Below are positions 31,893 through 39,310 of a stretch of 39,310 nt of DNA, piece after piece. This stretch comes from Syntrophobacter sp. SbD2 (lineage in GTDB: Bacteria; Desulfobacterota; Binatia; UBA9968): positions 1-39,310 of the forward strand of contig CAMDBU010000041.1 of assembly GCA_945889495.1 (NCBI GenBank). Direction: 5' to 3'. The translations under genes were made by a program, and so were the position numbers. Each line of letters starts with the position of its first letter. Within the stretch, counting starts at the first letter, position 1. The notes under the pieces are model-generated. The model did not search any database and had not been told where the DNA came from. It saw nothing but the letters and a program-made list of their open reading frames with translations.

Positions 31893-32816
31893 TTAACTCG
31901 CATCGAGACCATCGAAGTAGTCTTCATCCTGCTTCAGGATCTTTATCTCTTCGGCTGGCGACACGCCGATGTGAGCATCCATCATAAGTTCAACCAACAT
32001 GCGACCGTCTATCAGGACGATTGAGATCTGCAAATTGGATGCGTACGCGATCGCGTCTGCTGAAAATGTCGAGGTCGTGATGAAGATGCCCTTTCTTGCG
32101 CGCTGGCCCTGCAGCGCGCCAGCGAAACGTTGAATCTCTGGCCGGCCCACCGTGTGTTGCCACCGCTTGGCTTGCACGTAGATGGAGTCCAGGCCAAGGC
32201 GATCCTCCTTGATGATGCCATCAATCCCCTCATCGCCGCCACCACCGACTACCTTTCCTGCATCTACGAGCGAACCGCCGTATCCGAGGCCCACAAGGAC
32301 GTCGATGACTAGCTGCTCAAAGCTAGTAGGAGTGACCGCCTTAACCCGCTCGAGCAACTGGACGCCCAGCGACTCGCGCAGGCGTTTGTAGCCTGCACGA
32401 ATCTGTTCGTCTGGCGTGAGCTCCTGTGAAATGATCGCTGCGGGCGCAGGCACATCAGGGGTGGCTTCAGCCGGCGGCTGGCGGAACGCCTGAAACTCCG
32501 GGAACCTCGACAAAAATGGAATGTCGATTCGCTTCGGCTTTTCTGCAAGGATTCCTCGACCGCGTTCCGATATCTCATAGACACCTCGTTTTGGTGATCC
32601 GATGAGCGCTGCCTGTTTAAGATACGAGTAGGCCCAGGCAACACGATTAGCGAACGTGGTCTGCCGACCACTGGGCAGAAGTTCCGCAAGATCCTGCTCT
32701 GTGAGACTGAACTCTGAAGCGAGTGCGTGGCGCACCTCGACGGACGTACGTGGCGATTGTTGGCCAAGTAGTTGAAGAGCGGGGAGCATCAAGGTTTGGA
32801 AATCGGGAACTGGCAT
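31893..32816 (-). CDS. mrr: Mrr-type restriction endonuclease (type IV)
   Basis: A 307-residue protein, full length for Mrr. The N-terminal Mrr_N winged-helix domain (about residues 5-95: LMLPALQLLGQQSPRTSVEVRHALA, AWAYSYLKQAALI, GVYEISERGRGIL) is followed by the catalytic domain: FEQLVIDVLVGLGYGG (E167), GGGDEGIDGII (D199) and IYVQAKRW (Q215-x-K217), the D-QxK nuclease signature. Mrr cleaves methylated foreign DNA. No modification methylase is adjacent, consistent with type IV. It sits next to toxin-antitoxin remnants. Confidence 0.9.
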   Translation of the reverse strand: MPVPDFQTLMLPALQLLGQQSPRTSVEVRHALASEFSLTEQDLAELLPSGRQTTFANRVAWAYSYLKQAALIGSPKRGVYEISERGRGILAEKPKRIDIPFLSRFPEFQAFRQPPAEATPDVPAPAAIISQELTPDEQIRAGYKRLRESLGVQLLERVKAVTPTSFEQLVIDVLVGLGYGGSLVDAGKVVGGGGDEGIDGIIKEDRLGLDSIYVQAKRWQHTVGRPEIQRFAGALQGQRARKGIFITTSTFSADAIAYASNLQISIVLIDGRMLVELMMDAHIGVSPAEEIKILKQDEDYFDGLDAS

Positions 32817-32944
32817 TGCATCCTTAAGGTGTCGAACTAACCATTGCGTGAACAGACCTCGTATTTTGGATACCCAACGATCATCAATTCGAAACTACTC
32901 CTGCAATCAATAAGTTGTCAATTATCGCCGTCGCTCCCGCCCCT

Positions 32945-33943
32945 CTACTGCTGAAGCGATTTGATAAATCCACTCTGGTCCAATTCCCTAACGATCCGCC
33001 CATCGGCATGATCCTCTGGCTTCGACCCTTTGGCTTTTGGATTCGATCCTTCGAGCCCTTTCAACAAACTGGCAACGCCGGTCACTGACGGATGGGGCGG
33101 GACGACGAAGTTGTTTTTGATGATCAGGTCGTAGCTCTCGTCCAGCAGCTCGCGGTCGTCGGTGCGGAAAATTTTACCCATGGTCCTGACCGCGAAGGCT
33201 TTGTCGCGTTGGCCGCGCACCGCGCCTTCGATGTAGGCGCGCAGGAAGCGGCGCACGGTGTCTTCGTTGCTGCGCAAAAACTTGCGCGTCGTCACCACAC
33301 CATTGATGTGGTACTCGTTGTCGAGCTTGGACATGTCGAGGAGCTCGCGCAGCTTGGCCTTCTTGGCTTGCAGCGTCGCCGGCGGGCTGAGGGCGGCGGC
33401 TTGAATCCTCCCTGTGGCGATCGCCGTGACGGTTTCCGCCGGCCCGGCGGTTTGGGTCATGGTGATATCGCGCTCGGGATCGATGCCGTGCAGTTGCAAC
33501 GCGAAGCGCGACGCCAGATCGGACAAGGTGCCGAAACGCGTCGTGCCAAATATTTTGCCTTTCAGATCCTCCATGCGGCGGATATCCTGCCGGCTGTAAA
33601 TCCAGAAGAGAAACTTTTTGACGATGGTGGCGATGATCACCGTGTCGGCGCCGGCCAAATTGGCCTGGATCGACGCCGCGCCGCCGAGCTGAATGATCGG
33701 CAACTCGCCGGCGAGCATCGCTTGCAGCGCCAGCGAACTGCCGGGAATGCTGATCGCCTCGACGGCGAGCCCATTTTTTTCAAAGTAGCCGCCCTCTTTG
33801 GCCAGCCACATCGCCATCTGGGTCGCCGAAGTGGAACCGCCGCCGATGCGCAGCCGCTCCAACTTTTTTTCCTGCGCTTCAGCGCCGGGCGCCATCAGCA
33901 ACCATGCCACGACCATCGCGCATGCCATCGATATTCTAATCAT
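32945..33943 (-). CDS. NMT1/SsuA-like ABC transporter substrate-binding protein
   Basis: A 332-residue periplasmic binding protein of the NMT1/THI5-like (TauA/SsuA) family. A signal peptide (MACAMVVAWLLMAPGAEAQ) leads to LRIGGGSTSATQMAMWLAKEGGYFEKNGLAVEAISI, ALQAMLAGELPIIQLGGAASIQANLAGADTVIIA, and LKGKIFGTTRFGTLSD. It starts at ATG 33943 (or GTG 33946), overlapping the stop of the preceding gene, so it is translationally coupled to the cluster starting with the Rieske oxygenase. Such proteins bind sulfonates, pyrimidines, aromatic acids and similar; ligand unknown. No permease or ATPase is near. Confidence 0.88.
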   Translation of the reverse strand: MIRISMACAMVVAWLLMAPGAEAQEKKLERLRIGGGSTSATQMAMWLAKEGGYFEKNGLAVEAISIPGSSLALQAMLAGELPIIQLGGAASIQANLAGADTVIIATIVKKFLFWIYSRQDIRRMEDLKGKIFGTTRFGTLSDLASRFALQLHGIDPERDITMTQTAGPAETVTAIATGRIQAAALSPPATLQAKKAKLRELLDMSKLDNEYHINGVVTTRKFLRSNEDTVRRFLRAYIEGAVRGQRDKAFAVRTMGKIFRTDDRELLDESYDLIIKNNFVVPPHPSVTGVASLLKGLEGSNPKAKGSKPEDHADGRIVRELDQSGFIKSLQQ

Positions 33944-34362
33944 CACTCACCTTCCTTAGCGCCAAGCTCATAGAAACCATCATCCTTGGCGCGCTCGGCG
34001 ACGCTCTTTTTACTCCACAGCTTCCACGGCCAGGGCGCCGGCAAGGTGCCGCACCACTGCTGACTGCGCGCCTGGTTATCCGCCAACAGTTTTTCGTAGA
34101 GCCGGACAAACTGCTCGACATCATAATCGGCGGAGCTCGCCACCACTTGCCGCGAATGCCGATTGACGATCACCCGGCGCGGCATTGCCGCCGCGCTAGT
34201 CTCGCCGCCGCTCACGGCGATCTCGAAAACCCAGCCGAAGACGCGTTCGCTAGTACTGCCAGAAACAATCGACAGCTCGGCCGCCGGGCAACGCGATTTC
34301 ACACGGGCGAGCACCAACGCCTCAGCTTCGGACTTGGTTAACGCTTCCGGCGACTCGGTCAT
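33943..34362 (-). CDS. YrhB/Imm35-like small domain protein
   Basis: A 139-residue cytoplasmic protein. LTKSEAEALVLARV, the GWVFEI strand, MPRRVIVNRHSRQVV and YDVEQFVRLYEKLLAD resemble the YrhB / immunity-protein-35 fold, named after immunity proteins but also found in other contexts. The C-terminal tail is rich in W, K and P. Its start overlaps the hydrolase stop (ATGA) and its stop overlaps the next start, so it is embedded in the catabolic operon. No toxin is present. Function unknown. Confidence 0.6.
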   Translation of the reverse strand: MTESPEALTKSEAEALVLARVKSRCPAAELSIVSGSTSERVFGWVFEIAVSGGETSAAAMPRRVIVNRHSRQVVASSADYDVEQFVRLYEKLLADNQARSQQWCGTLPAPWPWKLWSKKSVAERAKDDGFYELGAKEGE

Positions 34363-35165
34363 TTGGTTTGCAGAAAATCGCTCACCAGCCGGTTAAATCT
34401 TTCCGCCTGATCCCACTGCACCCAATGAGCGCACTGGTCGAACAGATGAAACTCGGCGTGTGGAATCAGTTGAAACAACAACAGCCCCCGCTCCACCGAC
34501 ACGCCGCGGTCCTGGTTGCCCCACAGCAGCAGCGTTTTGGTTTTGAGCTTGGGCAGTTCGTCGACCAGCGAGCGCGGCGGCTTGACGCCTTTGCGCGCCA
34601 GCGCGGCCTCCTGGTTTTTACCGATGCTCGCCTCATAGCGCGCCCGCACCAACTCTTCGGTCACCAGCTCTTTGCGGTGCAGCGTGCCCAAGGTCAGCGT
34701 GCGCATGTTGTCCAAGCTGGGAATATATTCGCGCAGCTCCTCGGAATGTTTCTGCCCCAAGGCTTGCGACTCGGCCGAACCTTTGGGCGCTAACGTGCCG
34801 CTCGTCGTCGTGACGAACTTGCCGACCCGCGGATCTTCCAACGCCAAGCGCGCGGCGATGTAGCCGCCGACCGAATTGCCGATAACATGATAACGGTCGA
34901 GCTTGAGCGCATCGATGAAAGCCCTGGCGTGGCGCACGCGGTACTCGATGGACAGGTCGGCGGGATTGTCGCTCCGGCCGTAGCCCGCTTGGTCGTAGGC
35001 GTAGACGGTGAAGCCGGCGGCGGCCAGCGGCTCGATGTTCAACTGCCAATTGACCTGCGCCGACGCTCCCGGCGCGGCACCGTGAAACATGACGACGGGA
35101 AAGCCGCCGCCTGCTTTGACGTAGAAAGTTTTCAGCCCGTCGGCGTCGATGAATAACTCTTCCAT
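34359..35165 (-). CDS. Alpha/beta hydrolase (meta-cleavage product hydrolase-like)
   Basis: A 268-residue alpha/beta-hydrolase. PVVMFHGAAPGASAQVNW supplies the oxyanion region, YDQAGYGRSDNP precedes the nucleophile elbow GNSVGG (S98), the acid is in LLWGNQDRGV and the base in QCAHWVQWDQ. This arrangement is close to the C-C bond hydrolases of aromatic meta-cleavage pathways (BphD/MhpC type), though esterases share it. The ATG at 35165 directly follows the cupin stop by one base (TAGCATG); a longer frame to 35252 would run into the cupin gene. Position after a Rieske oxygenase and cupin suits an aromatic pathway, which is inference. Confidence 0.85.
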   Translation of the reverse strand: MEELFIDADGLKTFYVKAGGGFPVVMFHGAAPGASAQVNWQLNIEPLAAAGFTVYAYDQAGYGRSDNPADLSIEYRVRHARAFIDALKLDRYHVIGNSVGGYIAARLALEDPRVGKFVTTTSGTLAPKGSAESQALGQKHSEELREYIPSLDNMRTLTLGTLHRKELVTEELVRARYEASIGKNQEAALARKGVKPPRSLVDELPKLKTKTLLLWGNQDRGVSVERGLLLFQLIPHAEFHLFDQCAHWVQWDQAERFNRLVSDFLQTK

Positions 35166-35166
35166 G

Positions 35167-35487
35167 CTACTTGCCAATGCCCGCCTCGGCGTAACGCAGC
35201 ACCTTGCCGCCTTTAGGCGCGCGGGTCGGCCCGTAGGGCGTGTTTTTTTCAATGTAGATGCACGAGCCGGCGGTGTAAGTTTTGCCGTCGATCTCGACCT
35301 CGCCTTCGAGAACGTAAAACATCTCGTGGTAGGGATGGCTGTGCACCGGAATATCGGTATCCGGCCCCCAGTTACGGATCATCATCTCCGGCCCCGCCCC
35401 GCCGGGCGAGACATGCAGCCACTTGGTAAAACCGCGGCCGCTTTTTATTTGCTCGACATTATTTTCGTTAACGACATGTATTGCCAT
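35167..35487 (-). CDS. Cupin domain protein
   Basis: A 106-residue single cupin barrel. PVHSHPYHEMFYVLEGEVEIDG gives the metal-binding H-x-H...E-x6-G motif and YTAGSCIYIEKNTPYGP the second motif region. Small cupins may act as dioxygenases, isomerases or sensors of small ligands. GGAGG lies upstream of the ATG. It is separated from the Rieske oxygenase by about 100 bases containing repeats and coupled by a one-base gap to the alpha/beta hydrolase. Confidence 0.86.
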   Translation of the reverse strand: MAIHVVNENNVEQIKSGRGFTKWLHVSPGGAGPEMMIRNWGPDTDIPVHSHPYHEMFYVLEGEVEIDGKTYTAGSCIYIEKNTPYGPTRAPKGGKVLRYAEAGIGK

Positions 35488-35511
35488 TATTCCTCCTGCG
35501 CAATTTCAGAA

Positions 35512-35583
35512 GGGCAACCACAGGGGATTGCCCCTACAATTCCGAGTCCCATATTTTGTGACCTTTGTGCTCTTTGTGGTTAA
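35512..35583. repeat. GGGCAACC hairpin and T-rich 9-bp-period repeat
   Basis: 35512-35533 can form a GGGCAA / TTGCCC hairpin; its sequence GGGCAACCACAGGGGATTGC belongs to a common dispersed element. 35554-35583 is a copy of the CTTTGTGNN repeat. Both lie between the Rieske and cupin genes, inside what otherwise looks like one operon, so they would be transcribed. Confidence 0.7.
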
Positions 35584-35589
35584 ATTTTC

Positions 35590-36813
35590 TTATCCGACCG
35601 CCGCCGTCTGTCCTAGATTCCGCTCGCTCTCCGGCACCCACTTCTCGTAAGCCGGGATGACTATCATCTGGTTCTTCGCCGGATCGCGCACCACGCAGCG
35701 CGGATCTTCGCCGCGCTGGACTTTTTCGACTTCGCGCAAATACATCTGGCGCAGCTTGATAATGCCATCATCGATGGCCGGCCCAAGGTTTTCATTTTCG
35801 CGGTCGGCGATCGACGGCATGCTGTCGACCACCATGCCGTCTTCGATGAAATGGAGCGGTGGGATCGGATAGCCCAACTCGGGATTGTCCGATTCCATGT
35901 ATTCCTTGTACGGCGCGATGAACACCTGCGGCGGCTTCCAACGTTTGCTGAATGGATCGCCTTCGTACTTGCCCGGATTATCCGCCGGCTTGAAGCGCAC
36001 GCGCATGAGCAGCGTATGGGTGTCGTCGATGGGCACGCTCCAGCGCGCCGCCGACACCGGCGTGTTGGCGTTCTCACCCGACAGATAGCGCCCGCCGCTA
36101 CCACCGCAGCTGACGCCGGGCATGAGCAAGTGGTGTTCGCGGTAGTTTAAGATGCCGGGCTCCTTGGTGTTGCGATAGGCTTTGTAGACCATGCCCCACT
36201 CGGTTTCGTGGAAGCCCAGCTCCGGCTCGGTGCTCATGATGTCCGGCCAGGCGCCGCCATGGGTGAAACTCGGATGCACCGGGTCCATGCCGTTCTCGAC
36301 GCATTGCAGCCAGTTGCAGTTTTGAATCCCTTGAACGGTAATATAAACCTCGCCGTCGCCGACGAGAAAATTATAGCGCGGCACCAGCGGCACCGGCTGC
36401 GGCCCAAAGTAAGCGAAGATCAAACCGCCTAACTCCTCCACCGGATAGGCCGGCAGCTTGATCGATTCTTTTTTCAGCTCGCTATTAGGCGGCTCGCCGG
36501 GAATCTGCCGGCACTGGCCGTCGCGATCGTAGAGCCAACCATGATAACGGCAGCGCACGCCGTCCTTCTCGACGTCGCCGAGGCATAAATTCGCCCGCCG
36601 GTGCGCGCAGTAAGCGCCGATGACGCCGACCTTGCCGTTGCCGTCGCGAAACAAAACCAAATCCTCGCCGAACACGCGAATGAAGGTCGGCTTGATTTTC
36701 AAATGCGCCGAAATCCCCACCGGCCACCAATAGCGGCGCAAAAACTCCCCCATCGGCGTCCCCTTGCCGGTGCGCGTGAGGATCTCGTTTTCTTCCTTGC
36801 TGGTCTTGTACAT
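35590..36813 (-). CDS. Rieske non-haem iron oxygenase, large subunit (phthalate dioxygenase-like)
   Basis: A 407-residue aromatic-ring oxygenase. The Rieske cluster ligands are C69, H71, C88 and H91 in CAHRRANLCLGDVEKDGVRC followed by YHGW. The mononuclear iron site is NGMDPVHPSFTH (D177, H180, H185). Length and motifs match the phthalate 4,5-dioxygenase / vanillate demethylase alpha subunits, which need a separate ferredoxin reductase. No reductase gene is present in the window. GGAGG precedes the ATG. It is first in a minus-strand cluster with cupin, hydrolase, a small protein and an SBP. Aromatic acid substrate is inferred. Confidence 0.9.
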   Translation of the reverse strand: MYKTSKEENEILTRTGKGTPMGEFLRRYWWPVGISAHLKIKPTFIRVFGEDLVLFRDGNGKVGVIGAYCAHRRANLCLGDVEKDGVRCRYHGWLYDRDGQCRQIPGEPPNSELKKESIKLPAYPVEELGGLIFAYFGPQPVPLVPRYNFLVGDGEVYITVQGIQNCNWLQCVENGMDPVHPSFTHGGAWPDIMSTEPELGFHETEWGMVYKAYRNTKEPGILNYREHHLLMPGVSCGGSGGRYLSGENANTPVSAARWSVPIDDTHTLLMRVRFKPADNPGKYEGDPFSKRWKPPQVFIAPYKEYMESDNPELGYPIPPLHFIEDGMVVDSMPSIADRENENLGPAIDDGIIKLRQMYLREVEKVQRGEDPRCVVRDPAKNQMIVIPAYEKWVPESERNLGQTAAVG

Positions 36814-36831
36814 GGAATTGCCTCCGGAGAT

Positions 36832-36969
36832 TTAACCACAAAGAGCACAAAGGTCACAAAGAATTAATCTCGGAATGTGTATCGGCCCGCAACCCTTTAC
36901 GTCCCTTGCGGCCACTTTCCCAGTCCGAACCGGTCCCAACTTTGTGCCCTTTGTGCTCTCTGTGGTTAA
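36832..36969. repeat. Inverted pair of 9-bp-period repeats upstream of the Rieske gene
   Basis: Arm 36832-36861 (TTAACCACAAAGAGCACAAA...) and the complement of 36940-36969 agree at 28 of 30 bases. About 78 bases separate them, including a more degenerate T-rich copy near 36893. The element fills the gap between the end of the TctC-type gene and the Rieske start, so it overlaps any promoter for the Rieske gene. Confidence 0.82.
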
Positions 36970-36978
36970 TTTCTTTTC

Positions 36979-38052
36979 CTAATGTCCCAATATCTTCTTC
37001 ATCCGCTCGATCACATCTGCCGGTTGGGTCATGACTTTGCGGCCGATGGCGGTTAATTCTTCGCCGGTAACCGGCTCGATTTCCCAGCCGCGGCTCTTGG
37101 CTTCGGCGACGAACTCGCCGTCCACCAGCGCCTTGTTGAAAGCGTCGCGCAACATCTTCACCCGCTCGACGGGCACGCCCGGCGTGGTCGCCAGCGGCCG
37201 GCCGATGTAGTCCGGCGATAACAAGACCGTCGCCAAACGGCGCGTCACTTCGGGCGCTTTGCGTTTGTCCATCAGCTCATGGAGCGTGGCGACGTCTGGA
37301 ATTCGCCCGTCGCGCTTGGCGCCGCCGGTGATGAGAATCCGCGCGAAGCCGCTCTTCGCCCAGCTCTTACTCGGTTCGCTGCCGAAGTAGCCTTCCAGAC
37401 TGCCGGCGCGGCACTGCACTTCGTTTTTCTGAATCGCCAGGTCGATCTCCGCCGCGCCTGGATAGCCGAGCACGAGATTGAACTTGACGCCCAGTGCTTC
37501 CTCCACCAGGCGCGGAAAGTAATGGCCGACGGTACCCAGTGCCGTGGCGCCGCAGCGCGGCCCCTCGGCGGCGCCGCGCATGTCCTCGATGGTTTTGAAC
37601 GGCGAGTCGCCGCGGATGTAAATAATCCTCTGAGTCTGCTCCGGCGAGCCGATCCAGACAAACTTGGTCCAATCGAACAGCACTTCTTTCGAACCGATCA
37701 GCTGATTGAAAAATAACCCAGGGGTGAAAAAGCCCAGGGTCAAGCCGTCCGGCTTGGCGACGCTGTAGAGATAATTCGCCGCGGTCAGCGAACCGGCGCC
37801 GGGCATGTTGTGTAAAATAATTTGCGGCTTGCCCGGTATATACGAGCTCATCGCCCGCGACAGCACCCGCCCCCAGAGATCGCTGATGCCGCCGGCGGAA
37901 AAGCCCAGCACCAGCCGAATGGTTTTACCTTCGTAGAAATCGGCCTGCGCCAGCGCGGAACCGCTCATGCAAGTAAGCCAGACCAACACGCCAAGTCCAC
38001 GCCGCAGGTGCGCCCAGGTTACGCGGAAAATCGCCCACGGAAACTTATCCAT
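36979..38052 (-). CDS. Tripartite tricarboxylate transporter (Bug/TctC-like) substrate-binding protein
   Basis: A 357-residue periplasmic protein of the Bug/TctC family. After a signal peptide (GVLVWLTCMSGSALAQ) it reads FYEGKTIRLVLGFSAGGISDLWGRVLSRAMSSYIPGKPQIILHNMPGAGSLTAANYLY, the characteristic opening with the ligand-binding loops, and RPLATTPGVPVERVKMLRDAFNKAL near the C-terminus. It lies upstream of the Rieske gene on the same strand. No TctA or TctB is near. It is divergent from the propeller gene at 38172. Confidence 0.88.
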   Translation of the reverse strand: MDKFPWAIFRVTWAHLRRGLGVLVWLTCMSGSALAQADFYEGKTIRLVLGFSAGGISDLWGRVLSRAMSSYIPGKPQIILHNMPGAGSLTAANYLYSVAKPDGLTLGFFTPGLFFNQLIGSKEVLFDWTKFVWIGSPEQTQRIIYIRGDSPFKTIEDMRGAAEGPRCGATALGTVGHYFPRLVEEALGVKFNLVLGYPGAAEIDLAIQKNEVQCRAGSLEGYFGSEPSKSWAKSGFARILITGGAKRDGRIPDVATLHELMDKRKAPEVTRRLATVLLSPDYIGRPLATTPGVPVERVKMLRDAFNKALVDGEFVAEAKSRGWEIEPVTGEELTAIGRKVMTQPADVIERMKKILGH

Positions 38053-38171
38053 AGGCTACTCGTTTATAGCTGGTTAACCTTCTCGTCAAGCACGAGAGCG
38101 GATAAGTTGCATCGCGCTTGACAGAAAAATTTCCCGGTGGAATGGTGACGCAAGTCTCGGAGGGCATCACT

Positions 38172-39206
38172 ATGACCATCGGCTTATCCCACGGCGGCAC
38201 GACCATCTACAGTTCGACCGCGCCATCGAATCGAGTTCTCGTCGGCACCCGCGAAGGCGTCGTCGCCATCGAGCGCGACGCGCCTGGTGCCACCTGGCGC
38301 GTCAGCCATCGCGCGGCTATCGAAAAGCATATTAGCTCCATCATCAAAGAACCCGAAAGTGGCCTGCTCTTCGCCGGCGCCTTCAAGGGCGGCGTCCTGG
38401 TCAGCGCCGATGAGGGCAAAAGCTGGCAAGCGCGCAATCACGGCATGAGCCAAGAGGATGTCTATTCCTTGGCGGTAAAGAACATTGACGGCCGGACGCA
38501 CCTATTCGCCGGCACCGAGCCGGCGCATCTGTTTGTCAGCGAAGATCTCGGCGCCAACTGGCGCGAGCTAGCAAATCTCCGTTCGGTGCCCAGCGTTGCC
38601 AACTGGAGCTTTCCGGCGCCGCCCCATATCGGCCATGTCAAACATATCAACTTCGATCCCGACAATCCCAACACCATCTACGCCTCCATCGAAGTCGGCG
38701 CCCTGCTGCGCAGCACCGACGGCGGCGAGAGCTGGGAAGAAATCACCGGCCTTTACGAAGACGTGCATCGGCTGATGATCCATCCGAGTAACGGCAATTT
38801 TCTCTACGCCGTCACCGGCCGCGGCCTCTATGCCAGTCAAGAACGGGGCGCCCAGTGGGAACAATGGACTCGGCGCGAAGATGACATCGGTGGCTACCCG
38901 GATGGCTTGGTGTTTCGCCCGAGCGATCCCAAGTTGATGTTCATGACCGCCGCCCACGACGCGCCCGGCACCTGGCGCAAGAGCCACTTCGCCGGCGCGC
39001 GCATCTCGCGCAGCCAAGACGGCGGCCGTAGCTGGGAAATTTTAAAGAACGGTCTACCCGACCGGCTGCAAGCGAGCATCGAAGCGTTCTGCCTGGAGGA
39101 AGCCGGCGCATCCACGGAAATCTTTGCCGCCACCACCGCCGGCGAAGTTATCTACAGTAACGACCTAGCAGCCCGTGGTAGAAGTCCGATTTTCACAAAA
39201 CGCTAG
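38172..39206 (+). CDS. BNR/Asp-box repeat beta-propeller protein (sialidase/VPS10-like fold)
   Basis: A 344-residue propeller. Asp-box motifs S-x-D-x-G-x-x-W recur: SADEGKSW, SEDLGANW, STDGGESW and SQDGGRSW, alternating with blade strands (LFAGAFKGGVLVS, TIYASIEVGALLRS, LMFMTAAHD). This gives a six- or seven-bladed barrel of the WD40/YVTN/BNR-like class. No signal peptide is seen. The ATG at 38172 has GGAGGG eight bases upstream; an earlier in-frame start at 38118 is weaker. Such proteins are often called exo-alpha-sialidase or glycosyl hydrolase, but the catalytic residues of sialidases are not evident, so a binding or scaffold role is as likely. Confidence 0.83.
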   Translation: MTIGLSHGGTTIYSSTAPSNRVLVGTREGVVAIERDAPGATWRVSHRAAIEKHISSIIKEPESGLLFAGAFKGGVLVSADEGKSWQARNHGMSQEDVYSLAVKNIDGRTHLFAGTEPAHLFVSEDLGANWRELANLRSVPSVANWSFPAPPHIGHVKHINFDPDNPNTIYASIEVGALLRSTDGGESWEEITGLYEDVHRLMIHPSNGNFLYAVTGRGLYASQERGAQWEQWTRREDDIGGYPDGLVFRPSDPKLMFMTAAHDAPGTWRKSHFAGARISRSQDGGRSWEILKNGLPDRLQASIEAFCLEEAGASTEIFAATTAGEVIYSNDLAARGRSPIFTKR

Positions 39207-39233
39207 GCATCAGTGCGAGGCGGTGACGAGAGA

Positions 39234-39310
39234 TCATAAATATTCTCCGATCGAGTCCTCGGCGCCGATGAGCAGCGACTTGGTCACGTAGTCGCACCCA
39301 CAGAGCAAAA
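39234..39310 (-). CDS. Possible C-terminal end of a gene entering from the right edge
   Basis: On the minus strand a frame open to the window edge ends LCGCDYVTKSLLIGAEDSIGEYL and then TGA (39234-39236). The last 25 codons look coding in composition (CDYVTKSLLIG...) but are too few to name a family. It would converge with the propeller gene. Confidence 0.35.
   Translation of the reverse strand, partial: LLCGCDYVTKSLLIGAEDSIGEYL

Noticed and set aside
31893-32816. Defence island built of the Mrr nuclease, the SNF2 helicase and toxin-antitoxin genes
   Set aside because: The genes are on different transcripts, separated by a catabolic gene and degraded remnants; proximity alone does not support a joint system.
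38172-39206. True sialidase
   Set aside because: Asp boxes occur in many propellers; the sialidase arginine triad and catalytic residues could not be identified and no signal peptide is present.

Overview
The window reads as chromosome of a high-GC, Gram-negative, probably uncultured soil or groundwater bacterium. The Gram-negative call rests on periplasmic binding proteins with cleavable signal peptides and on a chaperone-usher pilus operon. The mix of UbiD-type decarboxylase, amidohydrolase_2 proteins, MmgE/PrpD, D-aminoacylase-like, TauD, Rieske oxygenase and many unaccompanied solute-binding proteins resembles deltaproteobacterial (Binatia/Tectomicrobia-like) genomes. That placement is inference; no rRNA or marker gene is present.

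Layout. (1) 1-3656, minus strand: a cysteine-free Asp/Glu-racemase-superfamily protein, a solute-binding protein (SBP) translationally coupled to it, and a UbiD-family decarboxylase. (2) 3657-8265, plus strand: a compact archaic (Csu/spore coat U type) chaperone-usher pilus operon of pilin, chaperone, usher and second pilin; the usher frame is broken by one in-frame TAG. (3) 8345-17172: two paralogous ~480-residue amidohydrolases in opposite orientation, bracketing a metallopeptidase, a Gfo/Idh/MocA protein, a retropepsin-like protein with a small partner, an SBP and an N-acetylmuramidase. (4) 17340-26241: DUF2103-like protein, TauD-type dioxygenase, TctC-type SBP, a DUF4258/YgiT toxin-antitoxin operon, MmgE/PrpD, a decayed PIN/antitoxin pair, a D-aminoacylase-like enzyme and another SBP. 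(5) 26242-32816: dense intergenic repeats, a SWIM-SNF2 helicase, a shorter amidohydrolase, a chimeric toxin-antitoxin remnant and an Mrr-type restriction endonuclease. (6) 32945-39206: a tightly overlapping minus-strand operon (Rieske oxygenase, cupin, alpha/beta hydrolase, YrhB/Imm35-like protein, SBP), then a TctC-type SBP and a BNR-repeat propeller.

The genes suggest scavenging and breakdown of small aromatic or organic acids. Six binding proteins are present, none beside a permease or ATPase gene, and they sit among decarboxylases, oxygenases and hydrolases.

The most distinctive non-genic signal is a set of dispersed, imperfect 7-, 8- or 9-bp-period repeats, usually in inverted pairs that could fold as hairpins. 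They fill many intergenic gaps. One lies beside the truncated end of a PIN toxin gene, and one lies inside a coding sequence where it encodes an entire signal peptide. Three separate toxin-antitoxin loci carry frameshifts, truncations or fusions, so this segment looks plastic and decaying.
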